NCBI RefSeq assembly: GCF_016918015.1
Contig: NZ_JAERMK010000022.1
Span: 62,214-95,775 of the forward strand
Direction: 5' to 3'
Length of the DNA stretch: 33,562 bases
DNA from: Glycomyces sp. YM15
GTDB lineage: Bacteria; Actinomycetota; Actinomycetes; Mycobacteriales; Micromonosporaceae
Position 1 is the first letter of the stretch. Every line of letters begins with the position of its first letter. The notes under the pieces are model-generated. The model was not told the DNA's origin and did no database searches. It saw only the letters and a program-made list of their open reading frames with translations. Made by a program: the position numbers and the translations under genes. Shown one piece after another: positions 1 through 9,638 of this stretch.

Positions 1-25
1 CGCCGCTACCCCCGTGCCTGGGGGG

Positions 26-54
26 GGGCCGGGACCCGCCGCGGCTCCCGGCCC
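26..54 (-). terminator. GC-rich hairpin downstream of the membrane-protein gene
   Basis: A perfect 9-bp stem (26-34 GGGCCGGGA with 46-54 TCCCGGCCC) and an 11-nt loop lie just beyond the stop of the minus-strand gene at 71-1018. There is no clear U-tract, as is common for actinobacterial terminators. A run of nine G at 20-28 abuts and partly overlaps the stem. Confidence 0.55.
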
Positions 55-70
55 ACCACTGCGTCAGGGG

Positions 71-1018
71 CTACTCGGCCTTGCCTGCGTGCGCGGGGAA
101 CTGCCGCTTCAACAGGTCCTCGGCCTCGGTGAGCTCGAGCTTGCCGATGAACTCGACCCACGAGAGCGAATCGGCCACGGTCTCGCGGATCGACAGGATC
201 GTCGTCCCCGGGATCCGCATCGTCAGCGTCGCCGGCGAGCCGATCTGCTTCTGCGCCAGGACCGCCTCGGTCGGGTGGCCGCCCAGGCCCTTCGCGAGTT
301 CGAACACCGCCGACTCGTTCTCCTTGGCCTTCGGCACCCATTCCATGTCGCGCTTGAGCATCAGCGCCGCGCCGACGGACTTGCCGCCGGACTCGCCGCT
401 GTAGTTGAGCACGATCCGGTTCGCGTCCCCGCGCGCGCTGGAGAGACGCCACGCCGCATCCGTGACGTCGACGAGCTGACCCTGGAAGCGCCGCACCGAG
501 TTCCGCGCCTGTTTGAGCCGGCGCCGGTCGGCGAGCGGCTTGGCGACGAGCCGGAACAGCAGCACGAGCACCGCCAGCACGAGCACGCCGATGCCGACTG
601 CGGCGACCTCGTGCAGGCCCGCGTCGACCGACCAGATGATCGCCATCGGCACGAGCATGCCCGAAGCGAAGCCCAGGAGCGGCTTGAGCCAGAACGGCCC
701 GTTCCCTCCCGGCAGGCGCAGGGGCGCCATCAGCCCGATCACGGCCGCGGCGACCAGCGCGATGCCGACCACCTCCGGCGCGGGCACGTCGTAGCGGCGC
801 AGCCAGTCGACGGCCCACCAGGCCAGGAAGCCCGAGCCGATGAGCACGGTCGGGATGAGCAGCACGACGGCGAACATCAGCTGCTGCGGCTGCGGGCGGG
901 TGCGTGAGGCGAGCACGGGCCCGAGCAGCAGGAGCGGCAGGACGATCCCGAACAACGCGACCAAGGTGGCGCTCAGAACGGCCACCGGCAAAAGCGCGGA
1001 CAAGACGGTTCTCTCCAT
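71..1018 (-). CDS. Five-TM membrane protein of unknown family with cytosolic C-terminal domain
   Basis: I do not recognise the family of this 315-residue protein. Hydrophobic segments at about residues 5-37, 46-70, 81-100, 112-131 and 137-158 look like five membrane helices. A basic stretch (DRRRLKQARNSVRR, about 164-177) then leads into a soluble domain of about 140 residues that is probably cytosolic by the positive-inside rule. That domain contains SYSGE-like and IPGTTILSI motifs but no catalytic signature I can name. The ATG has AAGG 6 nt upstream. It is transcribed in the same direction as pepN but is separated from it by 164 bp holding a stacked hairpin, so it probably has its own promoter. 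A 12-bp palindrome (GAGCTACAGCTC, 1031-1042) sits just upstream of the start. No function is proposed. Confidence 0.8.
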   Translation of the reverse strand: MERTVLSALLPVAVLSATLVALFGIVLPLLLLGPVLASRTRPQPQQLMFAVVLLIPTVLIGSGFLAWWAVDWLRRYDVPAPEVVGIALVAAAVIGLMAPLRLPGGNGPFWLKPLLGFASGMLVPMAIIWSVDAGLHEVAAVGIGVLVLAVLVLLFRLVAKPLADRRRLKQARNSVRRFQGQLVDVTDAAWRLSSARGDANRIVLNYSGESGGKSVGAALMLKRDMEWVPKAKENESAVFELAKGLGGHPTEAVLAQKQIGSPATLTMRIPGTTILSIRETVADSLSWVEFIGKLELTEAEDLLKRQFPAHAGKAE

Positions 1019-1119
1019 TCTTTGCCTTGGGAGCTACAGCTCGGCCTGCGAAGGCACGGCATTGTCCGGGAGGCACAGGGGTGAATCAGAGCGAGCTTAT
1101 CAACGGCGCGAAAAGCGAT

Positions 1120-1164
1120 CGGGGCTCCGGGACCGCCGTTGTGCGCGGCGACCCCGGAGCCCCG
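1120..1164 (-). terminator. Stacked hairpin terminator after pepN
   Basis: A perfect 12-bp outer stem (1120-1131 CGGGGCTCCGGG with 1153-1164 CCCGGAGCCCCG) encloses a small inner CGCCG/CGGCG stem (1134-1138 with 1146-1150). It lies 19 bp beyond the pepN stop on the minus strand, so it most likely ends the pepN transcript. Confidence 0.7.
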
Positions 1165-1182
1165 ATGGAACTCGTTCCGGAT

Positions 1183-3723
<2,541 letters not shown>

Positions 3724-3813
3724 AATGCCTCCAGTCAGGGTTCGTATATGAAAGAAGTGTGTCACATCTCGGGAGTTCACTCGGCGGCCACGTCGCCGAT
3801 GAACAGGGTCGAT

Positions 3814-3819
3814 TACGCT
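3814..3819 (+). promoter_or_regulatory. -10 box of a leaderless transcript for the DUF1015 gene
   Basis: TACGCT fits the TAnnnT -10 consensus and ends 6 nt before the GTG at 3826, where transcription would be expected to begin. There is no Shine-Dalgarno sequence before this GTG. Spacing and absence of a ribosome-binding site are what leaderless actinobacterial genes show. No good -35 is visible. Confidence 0.55.
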
Positions 3820-3825
3820 CGTGGC

Positions 3826-5064
3826 GTGACTGCTGCACACCCGATCGACCAGGCCTGGCTCGCGACCCATATTCACGACACCGCAAGCGGCGTCGTAGGC
3901 GGAGGCACTGGCGCGAAGAACTACGACGAATTCCCCGACGAAACCGAGATCACGCGGATCATCGAGGCGAATCCCGCTTCCATGCTGGGCGTCGAGATGC
4001 CCGCCCACACGCCCGAGGCGGTGGCCGCCGGACTGACGTTCGAGCAGGCCCTGCCCGCCGCCGCCGAGCGGCTGGCGGCCCTCAAGGAGGCCGGGCGCTT
4101 CGCGGCGTTCGGCGACGTGGCCGTCGCCTACCGGATCTCCGGCGGCGAGGAGCCCACGGCCTACGGCGTGTTCTGCCTCGTCGACACCGCCGAGATCTCC
4201 TCCTCCGCGGAGGAGCCCGGCAAGGTCATCCGCAACGAGGACGTCTTCATCGAGAAGGTCAAGCAGCGCAACGAGCTCAACCAGCGTCTGCGCCACCTGC
4301 TCAGCCCCGTCCTGCTGCTCCAGTCGAGCCGCGGCGAGGAGCTGCACGCCGCGATCGAGGCGGCCATCGCCGAAGCGGGGGAGCCCGTCGCGAAGGACCT
4401 GGACGAGGCCGGGCGCGCGCACGAGATCTGGGCGATCGGCGGCGACGCCGGAGCGGCGCTGACCGCGCTCGCGGGCGACGGCGACCTCATCGTCGCCGAC
4501 GGCAACCACCGCTCGCTGGCCGCGCAGGTGGGCAAGCTCGACCGGTTCCTCGCGGTGATCACCACCCCGCAGTCGGTCGTCATCCGCCCCTACCACCGCC
4601 TCGTCAAGGGCCTGCCGGGTTCGGCCTCGCAGCTGGTGGAGCAGATCGGCCAGATCGGCGCCTCGGTCATCGAGACCGACGGCCCGCCCGAAACGCCGTC
4701 CGAGGGCGGCACCGTGGTCGTCTACGGACAGGGCCGCACCTGGGAGATCTCGTTCCCGGCGACCGAGGGCTCCGTGGTGGACCGCCTCGACCACACGCAG
4801 GTCGAGAACGAGGTCTTCACCGGCCTGCTCGGCTGGGACGCGGGGGACAAGCGCATCACCTACGTGGGCGGCGACTACCCGGCCTCCTGGCTCGCCGAGC
4901 AGGTGGACGCGGGCAAGGCCGACCTGGCGATCCTCATCGCCCCGGTCACGGTCCCCGACTTCATCGACGTGAACCTCCAGCGGTTGAAGATGCCGCGCAA
5001 ATCGACCTGGTTCGTGCCCAAGGCCCGCGCCGGTCTCGCCATCGTCGAGCTCCCGAAAGGCTAA
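3826..5064 (+). CDS. DUF1015 family protein
   Basis: The 412-residue product resembles the DUF1015 family. The family hallmark is the DGNHR segment (D225-R229, usually DGHHR), followed by further typical blocks such as RPYHRLVKGL and YVGGDYP. I know of no firmly established biochemical function for DUF1015 and do not assign one. Two in-frame starts compete: ATG at 3799 and GTG at 3826. I prefer the GTG because a TACGCT -10 box lies 6 nt before it and neither start has a ribosome-binding site. The gene is divergent from pepN, with about 100 bp between start codons, and is followed 9 bp downstream by rpiB. The two plus-strand genes are therefore very probably co-transcribed. Confidence 0.85.
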   Translation: MTAAHPIDQAWLATHIHDTASGVVGGGTGAKNYDEFPDETEITRIIEANPASMLGVEMPAHTPEAVAAGLTFEQALPAAAERLAALKEAGRFAAFGDVAVAYRISGGEEPTAYGVFCLVDTAEISSSAEEPGKVIRNEDVFIEKVKQRNELNQRLRHLLSPVLLLQSSRGEELHAAIEAAIAEAGEPVAKDLDEAGRAHEIWAIGGDAGAALTALAGDGDLIVADGNHRSLAAQVGKLDRFLAVITTPQSVVIRPYHRLVKGLPGSASQLVEQIGQIGASVIETDGPPETPSEGGTVVVYGQGRTWEISFPATEGSVVDRLDHTQVENEVFTGLLGWDAGDKRITYVGGDYPASWLAEQVDAGKADLAILIAPVTVPDFIDVNLQRLKMPRKSTWFVPKARAGLAIVELPKG

Positions 5065-5073
5065 GGTCCCATC

Positions 5074-5541
5074 GTGCGCATTTATCTCGCCTCCGACCAC
5101 GCGGGCCTCGAGCTCAAGGACCACCTGGTGAAGCACCTGGGCGGTCGCGGCTTCGAGGTCGTCGACGTGGGCCCGCACCAGTACGACGCTGAGGACGACT
5201 ACCCGCCGTTCTGCCTCAACGCCGCCTCGCAGGTGGTCGCTGACAAGGGCAGTCTCGGCATCGTGATCGGCGGCTCCGGCAACGGCGAGCAGATCGCCGC
5301 GAACAAGGTCCCGGGCTGCCGCGCCGCCCTGGCCTGGAGCGTGGAGACCGCCAAGCTCGGCCGGCAGCACAACGACGCGAACGTGGTCGCCATCGGCGGC
5401 CGCATGCACTCGCTCGACGAGGCCACGAGCTTCGCCGACGCGTTCGTGGACGAGGCCTTCTCCGGGGCCGAGCGCCACCAGCGCCGCATCGACATGCTCA
5501 CCGAGTGGGAGGCCACTCACGAGCTTCCCGAACTGCCTTAA
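5074..5541 (+). CDS. rpiB: Ribose-5-phosphate isomerase B
   Basis: This 155-residue cytosolic enzyme interconverts ribose 5-phosphate and ribulose 5-phosphate in the non-oxidative pentose phosphate pathway. The N-terminal SDHAG (residues 7-11) and the GGSGNGEQIAANKVPG block are characteristic. The actinobacterial type uses a glutamate (here E72) as the base in place of the cysteine of the Escherichia coli enzyme, with S68 in the anion-binding loop. H99 lies in the conserved RQHNDANV segment. The GTG at 5074 lies 9 bp after the DUF1015 stop, implying an operon, and a strong hairpin follows. In M. tuberculosis rpiB also lies close to pepN, so the neighbourhood is conserved. Confidence 0.95.
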   Translation: MRIYLASDHAGLELKDHLVKHLGGRGFEVVDVGPHQYDAEDDYPPFCLNAASQVVADKGSLGIVIGGSGNGEQIAANKVPGCRAALAWSVETAKLGRQHNDANVVAIGGRMHSLDEATSFADAFVDEAFSGAERHQRRIDMLTEWEATHELPELP

Positions 5542-5559
5542 GCGGCAACGGAGTACGGC

Positions 5560-5585
5560 AGGGCCCGGGCGCATGCCCGGGCCCT
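5560..5585 (+). terminator. Terminator after rpiB
   Basis: An 11-bp perfect stem (5560-5570 AGGGCCCGGGC with 5575-5585 GCCCGGGCCCT) with a GCAT loop starts 18 bp beyond the rpiB stop and is followed by TTCG. It probably closes the DUF1015-rpiB operon. Confidence 0.75.
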
Positions 5586-5649
5586 TCGCCGTTCGACGGA
5601 ATCCGGAGAATTCGGCATATCGGATCTGGAGTATTCGGACGCGTGTTGG

Positions 5650-5655
5650 TAGCGT
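5650..5655 (+). promoter_or_regulatory. -10 box of a leaderless transcript for the small membrane protein
   Basis: TAGCGT fits TAnnnT and ends exactly 6 nt before the ATG at 5662, with no ribosome-binding site in between. This is the same geometry as at the DUF1015 gene. Confidence 0.55.
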
Positions 5656-5661
5656 CAGTGC

Positions 5662-6090
5662 ATGTCCAAGGGTTTTCGCGTCTTCCTGCACCTTCTCCAG
5701 GCCCTGTCCCTGCTCGGGGCCCTCTGGTACCTCTACTTCAGCTTCCGCAACGCCTACGACGGCATGGGGTTGAGCGACGGAGAAAACCAGCACATCAACA
5801 CCTGGATCATCGGCCTCGGGATCCTGTCCATCGCGCTCTCGCCGCAGCTGTGGTCCTCGGCCCGCAGCAAGAACCCCTACACCGCAATGGACGAGGACCG
5901 AGCGCGCGGCGATGCGGCACCTCCCGGCAGGTACGAGCCTATGCAGACCAACCAGGCTCCGGCCCCGCCGGCCAGCTCCTACAGCCAGCCCTCCGCCCCG
6001 CGGGCCGACTCGTATGGCCAGCCTTCCGGCGGCGGCATCACGCCGACCTCCTCCCCGCAGGCCGGCAGTCCCTGGAACTTCGGCCGCTGA
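5662..6090 (+). CDS. Small two-TM protein with Pro/Ser-rich tail, unknown function
   Basis: The 142-residue product has two membrane helices, at about residues 5-28 and 44-64. These are followed by a long, low-complexity, hydrophilic tail (about 70-142) rich in Pro, Ser, Gln and Gly and containing two similar blocks (SYSQPSAP and SYGQPSGG). I recognise no family. The codon usage is typical high-GC, so this is a real gene. It lies 155 bp upstream of a membrane-anchored Ser/Thr kinase on the same strand. Its disordered Ser/Thr-containing tail could be a kinase substrate or partner, but that is inference from position only. It is probably translated from a leaderless mRNA. Confidence 0.75.
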   Translation: MSKGFRVFLHLLQALSLLGALWYLYFSFRNAYDGMGLSDGENQHINTWIIGLGILSIALSPQLWSSARSKNPYTAMDEDRARGDAAPPGRYEPMQTNQAPAPPASSYSQPSAPRADSYGQPSGGGITPTSSPQAGSPWNFGR

Positions 6091-6171
6091 TCCGTCGGCG
6101 GGCCGGGTTGCCCGTTGAGACGCTGCGAACAGCACCGGCTCCGGGGGCCGTGGAAGGTGGATACCGGGCGT

Positions 6172-6177
6172 TACGCT
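6172..6177 (+). promoter_or_regulatory. Candidate -10 box for the Ser/Thr kinase gene
   Basis: TACGCT lies about 70 bp before the kinase ATG and would give a leader of about 60 nt carrying the GAAGGA ribosome-binding site. No convincing -35 is visible. Confidence 0.35.
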
Positions 6178-6245
6178 ATATGAATTTACGGCTCGCAAGC
6201 GTCGTCGAGGGCGGGCTCGGAGTTATTCATCGCGAAGGACCACTC

Positions 6246-7919
6246 ATGTCGAACGCCACCGTCGACCTCGTCTGCGGCCCGGCCGACCCCCTGCCGGGGT
6301 CAGAGCAGAGCTACCGGCTGACCGGCCTGCTCGGCTCGGGCGGGCAGGCCGACGTGTACCAGGCCGTTCGCGTCTCGGCCGGGGTCGCCTCGGCCCCCCT
6401 GAGCGTCAAGGTCCTCCGGGTGAACCCCCACGACACCCGCGAGCACCAGTTCCGTTCCTGGGACAAGGGCGACGCGGTCCTCATGGACCTCCACGGCCGC
6501 AACGTGGGGGCGATCTGCCGCCGCATCGACGCGTTCTACGGCCGCCTGCCGCACCCGCCCGGCAAGGCCCCGCAGGGCGAGCCCGTCCCGTTCCAGGTGC
6601 TCGAATACCTGCCCGGCCACGACCTGCGCCAGCTCCTGCAGTGGCGGCTCGGCCGCGTGGACGCCGCCCGCACCCTCAAGTCCGTCGCCGAGGTCATGCA
6701 GGCGATGCACCATCCCCCCGTCGGCGCGCACCCGGTCCTGCACATGGACCTCAAGCCCGCGAACGTGATCATCGGCCCCGACGGCTCGGCGAAGGTCATC
6801 GACTTCACCGGCGCCCGCTACTACACCCCGGCCCACCTGACCACCATCGCCTACACCCGCGAGACCGCCGGTCCCGAAGCGCACCAAGGGAGCGTGGGCC
6901 CCGCCTACGACGTGCACGGCTTCGGTTCGATCGCGTTCTACCTCGTCACCGGCGCGAGCGCCCGCACGGACTCGCCCGGGCAGGAGCAGACGGTGCCGTG
7001 GGCGCGGCTGCGCAAGCACCCGGTCCTGGAATCGCACCCGCGCCTGCGCGAGCTGCTGACCGCCCCGCTCGACGACAATCCGGAGAACCGGCCCCGCACC
7101 GAGGAGCTGCCGCGCTGGATCGGCGAGCTGTGCGCCGTCGTCTCCCGCTCGAACCTCCCCGACCTCGGCGTCGACTGGAACAACCAGCACACCGGCGGCC
7201 CGCACTCGGTGCCGATGGGCGCCCCCATCGACTCCGCCGCGACCCGCCGCCTCGACCGCCCGTCCGCGCCCGCCGCGCCCCCCACCCGAGTGGCCCCCGC
7301 GGCCGACGGCACGCGTGTCCTGGCCGACGGCACCCGTGTCATGGAAGCGGCGGTGTCGCCCCAGAACGCGGTGCAGGACAAGCCGATCGCCGGACGCGTC
7401 CGCGTTCCCGGCCAGGACCAGCGCCAGGACGGCTACTCTGCCGGCCGCTCCTCAGGGCCGGACCCGGAACGCGGCCCGCTGCCGCGCCTGAAGCTCGCCA
7501 CCGACCCCGAGGATCCGAGCGAACGCGAACTCGACAAGGCCGACCGGCCGCCGCTGCTCGGCCCGCCCGGGTCGCTCTCGAAGGGCTTCGAGCTCTCCGT
7601 GATCGGCGGGCTGTTCTCGCTCATCATGTGGCTCATCTGGGCGATCCAGCAGGGCATGGAGACGCTGCGCAGCCAGGTCTTCAGCTACCTGTTCGTGCTC
7701 GCCGTGGCCGTGGGCGTGTTCTTCCTGATCCGTGTCGCGGGAGGCATCCTCTGGGGCCGCTGGCTCCACGCCAAACGCAAATCGGCGCGGCTCGCGCACC
7801 TGGCGACCGGGATCTTCCTGTTCATGGTCGGCATGAGCTATCTGGACCAGCTCAGTTGGAGCTGGGTATCGCTCGACTTCGGCTGGTTCGACTGGATCAC
7901 CGACCTTTTCGGAGAGTGA
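6246..7919 (+). CDS. Membrane-anchored Ser/Thr protein kinase with atypical DFT-G motif
   Basis: This is a 557-residue Hanks-type kinase. Visible motifs are the glycine loop GSGGQADVY (30-38), the ATP lysine K55 in SVKVL, the catalytic loop HMDLKPAN (H166, D168, K170, N173), a magnesium aspartate D186 in IDFTGA, and GPE (209-211) in place of APE. HMD replaces HRD, so it is a non-RD kinase. DFG reads DFTG, a one-residue insertion or substitution at a normally invariant position. Residues 320-440 are a Pro-rich linker with a tandem ADGTRV repeat (353-365). Three C-terminal hydrophobic segments (about 450-468, 478-500, 516-533) anchor it in the membrane. There is no PASTA or other sensor domain. 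GAAGGA lies 6 nt before the ATG. The kinase is probably active because K, D, N and D are kept, but activity is not proven by sequence. Confidence 0.88.
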   Translation: MSNATVDLVCGPADPLPGSEQSYRLTGLLGSGGQADVYQAVRVSAGVASAPLSVKVLRVNPHDTREHQFRSWDKGDAVLMDLHGRNVGAICRRIDAFYGRLPHPPGKAPQGEPVPFQVLEYLPGHDLRQLLQWRLGRVDAARTLKSVAEVMQAMHHPPVGAHPVLHMDLKPANVIIGPDGSAKVIDFTGARYYTPAHLTTIAYTRETAGPEAHQGSVGPAYDVHGFGSIAFYLVTGASARTDSPGQEQTVPWARLRKHPVLESHPRLRELLTAPLDDNPENRPRTEELPRWIGELCAVVSRSNLPDLGVDWNNQHTGGPHSVPMGAPIDSAATRRLDRPSAPAAPPTRVAPAADGTRVLADGTRVMEAAVSPQNAVQDKPIAGRVRVPGQDQRQDGYSAGRSSGPDPERGPLPRLKLATDPEDPSERELDKADRPPLLGPPGSLSKGFELSVIGGLFSLIMWLIWAIQQGMETLRSQVFSYLFVLAVAVGVFFLIRVAGGILWGRWLHAKRKSARLAHLATGIFLFMVGMSYLDQLSWSWVSLDFGWFDWITDLFGE

Positions 7920-8033
7920 CGGCGGGCGCCCCGATCGCGTGAACCGCACTCGTTTCCGCGACATTCCGACGGGACTTCGAGACTTTCTCCAGCGTCCATG
8001 AAGTAGCTGCAACTACGCTTTCCGGTAATCAAG

Positions 8034-8069
8034 ACCGCGGGAATCTTGCCTGTTTTCCAATCCCGCGGT
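8034..8069 (+). terminator. Inverted repeat between kinase and dioxygenase genes, possible terminator
   Basis: A perfect 9-bp stem (8034-8042 ACCGCGGGA with 8061-8069 TCCCGCGGT) with an 18-nt T-rich loop lies about 115 bp after the kinase stop. The long loop makes it a mediocre terminator, so an operator role is an alternative. Confidence 0.4.
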
Positions 8070-8092
8070 GTAACCGCGAAGGGCGGATCGGG

Positions 8093-8106
8093 CGTCTAGA
8101 TAGACG
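8093..8106 (+). promoter_or_regulatory. 14-bp palindrome upstream of the dioxygenase gene, candidate operator
   Basis: CGTCTA-GA-TAGACG is a perfect palindrome apart from its 2-bp centre. It ends 33 bp before the ATG at 8140. Its position near the start suggests a repressor site. No regulator gene is adjacent. Confidence 0.4.
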
Positions 8107-8139
8107 ACAGACCCCCCTGGAAACCGGAAAGGCATTGAG

Positions 8140-9018
8140 ATGACCGCATTGACATCGGTCGGTGCCGCAGCGCTCACTCCTGAGCAGCGTGAAGCCTTCG
8201 ATCGCGACGGCTATCTGATGATCCGCGGCGCGCTCGACGCCGAAGAGATCCAGCGTTGCTCCGACGCTTTGGACCGCGTGTACGAGCTCGAGAAGGAAGC
8301 GGGACGGCTCAGCCCCGAAGGGGCGATGCACCGCCTCGACGCCGTCACATCCTGCCCGGAACTCGCGTTCCTCCTCAACCACCCCAGGACCTTCCACTAT
8401 GTGTGGTCGATCCTGGGCTGGAACTTCCACGTCTACCACTCGCACGTGGACAAGCACCCGCCGATCGCCGGCAAGCGGCCCTTCCGCTTCGAATGGCACC
8501 AGGACGGCGGCCGGCAGAACCGCGAGACCGAGACCGACCCGCGCCCGCGCCTCTCGGTCAAGCTCGCCTACTTCTTCACCGACCTCTCCGAAGAGGGCCG
8601 CGGCAACACCAAGATCATCCCCGGCTCCCACAAGTGGAACCGGATCGACGGCCCGCCGCGCCGCGACATGGAGTGGCCCGACCCGGAAGGCGCCATCGAG
8701 GTCACCGGCAACGCCGGCGACGTCATGTTCTTCGACCGCCGCATCTGGCACGCCCGCAGCGACAACTACTCGGACCTGACCCGCAAGGTCGCGTTCTTCG
8801 GGTTCACGCCGCGCTGGATCCGCGCCCGCGACCTCGTCGACCACCTGCCGCATGAGCCGTGGTGGAACGACCTCGACCCGGTGCAGCAGCAGATGCTCGG
8901 CGGCCACATGGACACCGGCGACCACGGCTGGGGCCACTGGCCGAAGGAGACCCCGCTGTACAACTGGCTGGCCGAGCGTGACCTCCTCGACCCGGAATAC
9001 CCGCCGCTGCGCCCGTAA
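8140..9018 (+). CDS. Phytanoyl-CoA dioxygenase (PhyH) family Fe(II)/2-oxoglutarate oxygenase
   Basis: This 292-residue non-haem iron oxygenase of the PhyH superfamily would hydroxylate a small molecule using 2-oxoglutarate and oxygen. The iron triad is visible: H120 and D122 in EWHQDGG, and H204 in RIWHARSDN. R215 is a candidate for binding the 2-oxoglutarate carboxylate. The N-terminal block LTPEQREAFDRDGYLMIRG is typical of the family, and PGSHKW (161-166) lies where the family usually has PGSH. It does not look like the ectoine hydroxylase EctD. The substrate cannot be inferred, since neighbours are a kinase and pyrE rather than a pathway. GGAAAGG lies 7 nt before the ATG. pyrE follows after 26 bp. 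Confidence 0.88.
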   Translation: MTALTSVGAAALTPEQREAFDRDGYLMIRGALDAEEIQRCSDALDRVYELEKEAGRLSPEGAMHRLDAVTSCPELAFLLNHPRTFHYVWSILGWNFHVYHSHVDKHPPIAGKRPFRFEWHQDGGRQNRETETDPRPRLSVKLAYFFTDLSEEGRGNTKIIPGSHKWNRIDGPPRRDMEWPDPEGAIEVTGNAGDVMFFDRRIWHARSDNYSDLTRKVAFFGFTPRWIRARDLVDHLPHEPWWNDLDPVQQQMLGGHMDTGDHGWGHWPKETPLYNWLAERDLLDPEYPPLRP

Positions 9019-9044
9019 GGGCCCGCACGTGGCAGGCTGACCGC

Positions 9045-9584
9045 ATGAGCACCACTGACGCCGACCTCGCGCGCGACATCTTCAACCGCTCGCACCTGAC
9101 CGGGGAGTTCACACTCCGGTCCGGTGTGGTCGCGCACGAGTACTTCGACAAGTACCTGTTCGAGTCCGACCCGGTCCTGCTGCGGCGCATCGCCGAGGCG
9201 CTGGCGCCGCTGGTGCCCGCGCACGGCGTGGACGCGCTGGCGGGCCTGGAACTCGGCGGCATCCCGATCGTGACCGCCCTGTCGCAGGTGACGGGCCTCC
9301 CGGCCCTGTTCGTGCGCAAGGCGGCCAAGACGTACGGCACGTGCCGCCTGGCCGAGGGCGGCGAGGTCGGCGGACGTCGGCTGTTCATCGTGGAGGACGT
9401 GATCACCTCCGGCGGCGCCGTGCTCGACGCCGTCGAGGAGCTGCGGAACCGCGGCGGCGTCGTCGAACAGGGCCTGTGCGTGATCGACCGAGAGTCGGGC
9501 GGGTTGAAGAACCTGGCCGACGTGGGCGTCGAGATCCATCCGCTGTTCTCGATGACCGAGTTGAAGGCCGCGGGAGCGAACTAG
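9045..9584 (+). CDS. pyrE: Orotate phosphoribosyltransferase
   Basis: The 179-residue type I phosphoribosyltransferase is expected to make orotidine 5'-monophosphate from orotate and PRPP in pyrimidine synthesis. The PRPP-binding signature FIVEDVITSGGAVL spans about residues 114-127. The flexible loop reads RKAAKTYGTCR (91-101), so the histidine of the classical KxHG loop is a tyrosine (Y97). The FDKYLFESDP block (34-43) resembles proteins commonly annotated as PyrE, so orotate remains the best call. A related purine or pyrimidine PRTase is possible. No ribosome-binding site is visible. CAGGCT ends 6 nt before the ATG, so it may be leaderless, or coupled to the dioxygenase gene 26 bp upstream. 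A strong hairpin follows. Confidence 0.85.
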   Translation: MSTTDADLARDIFNRSHLTGEFTLRSGVVAHEYFDKYLFESDPVLLRRIAEALAPLVPAHGVDALAGLELGGIPIVTALSQVTGLPALFVRKAAKTYGTCRLAEGGEVGGRRLFIVEDVITSGGAVLDAVEELRNRGGVVEQGLCVIDRESGGLKNLADVGVEIHPLFSMTELKAAGAN

Positions 9585-9593
9585 CGCGACCGA

Positions 9594-9627
9594 AGCGGGG
9601 CCGGACGATCGTTCGTCCGGCCCCGCT
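9594..9627. terminator. Bidirectional terminator between pyrE and the PASTA kinase
   Basis: A perfect 15-bp stem (9594-9608 with 9613-9627, arm AGCGGGGCCGGACGA) and TCGT loop fills the gap between the convergent pyrE and kinase genes. It can serve both strands. Confidence 0.85.
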
Positions 9628-9638
9628 CGCCATGTGCG

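Noticed and set aside
3724..6198. Upstream extension of the pepN frame to 1671 codons
   Set aside because: The extension runs antisense through DUF1015 and rpiB. The real PepN N-terminus and ribosome-binding site are at 3723.
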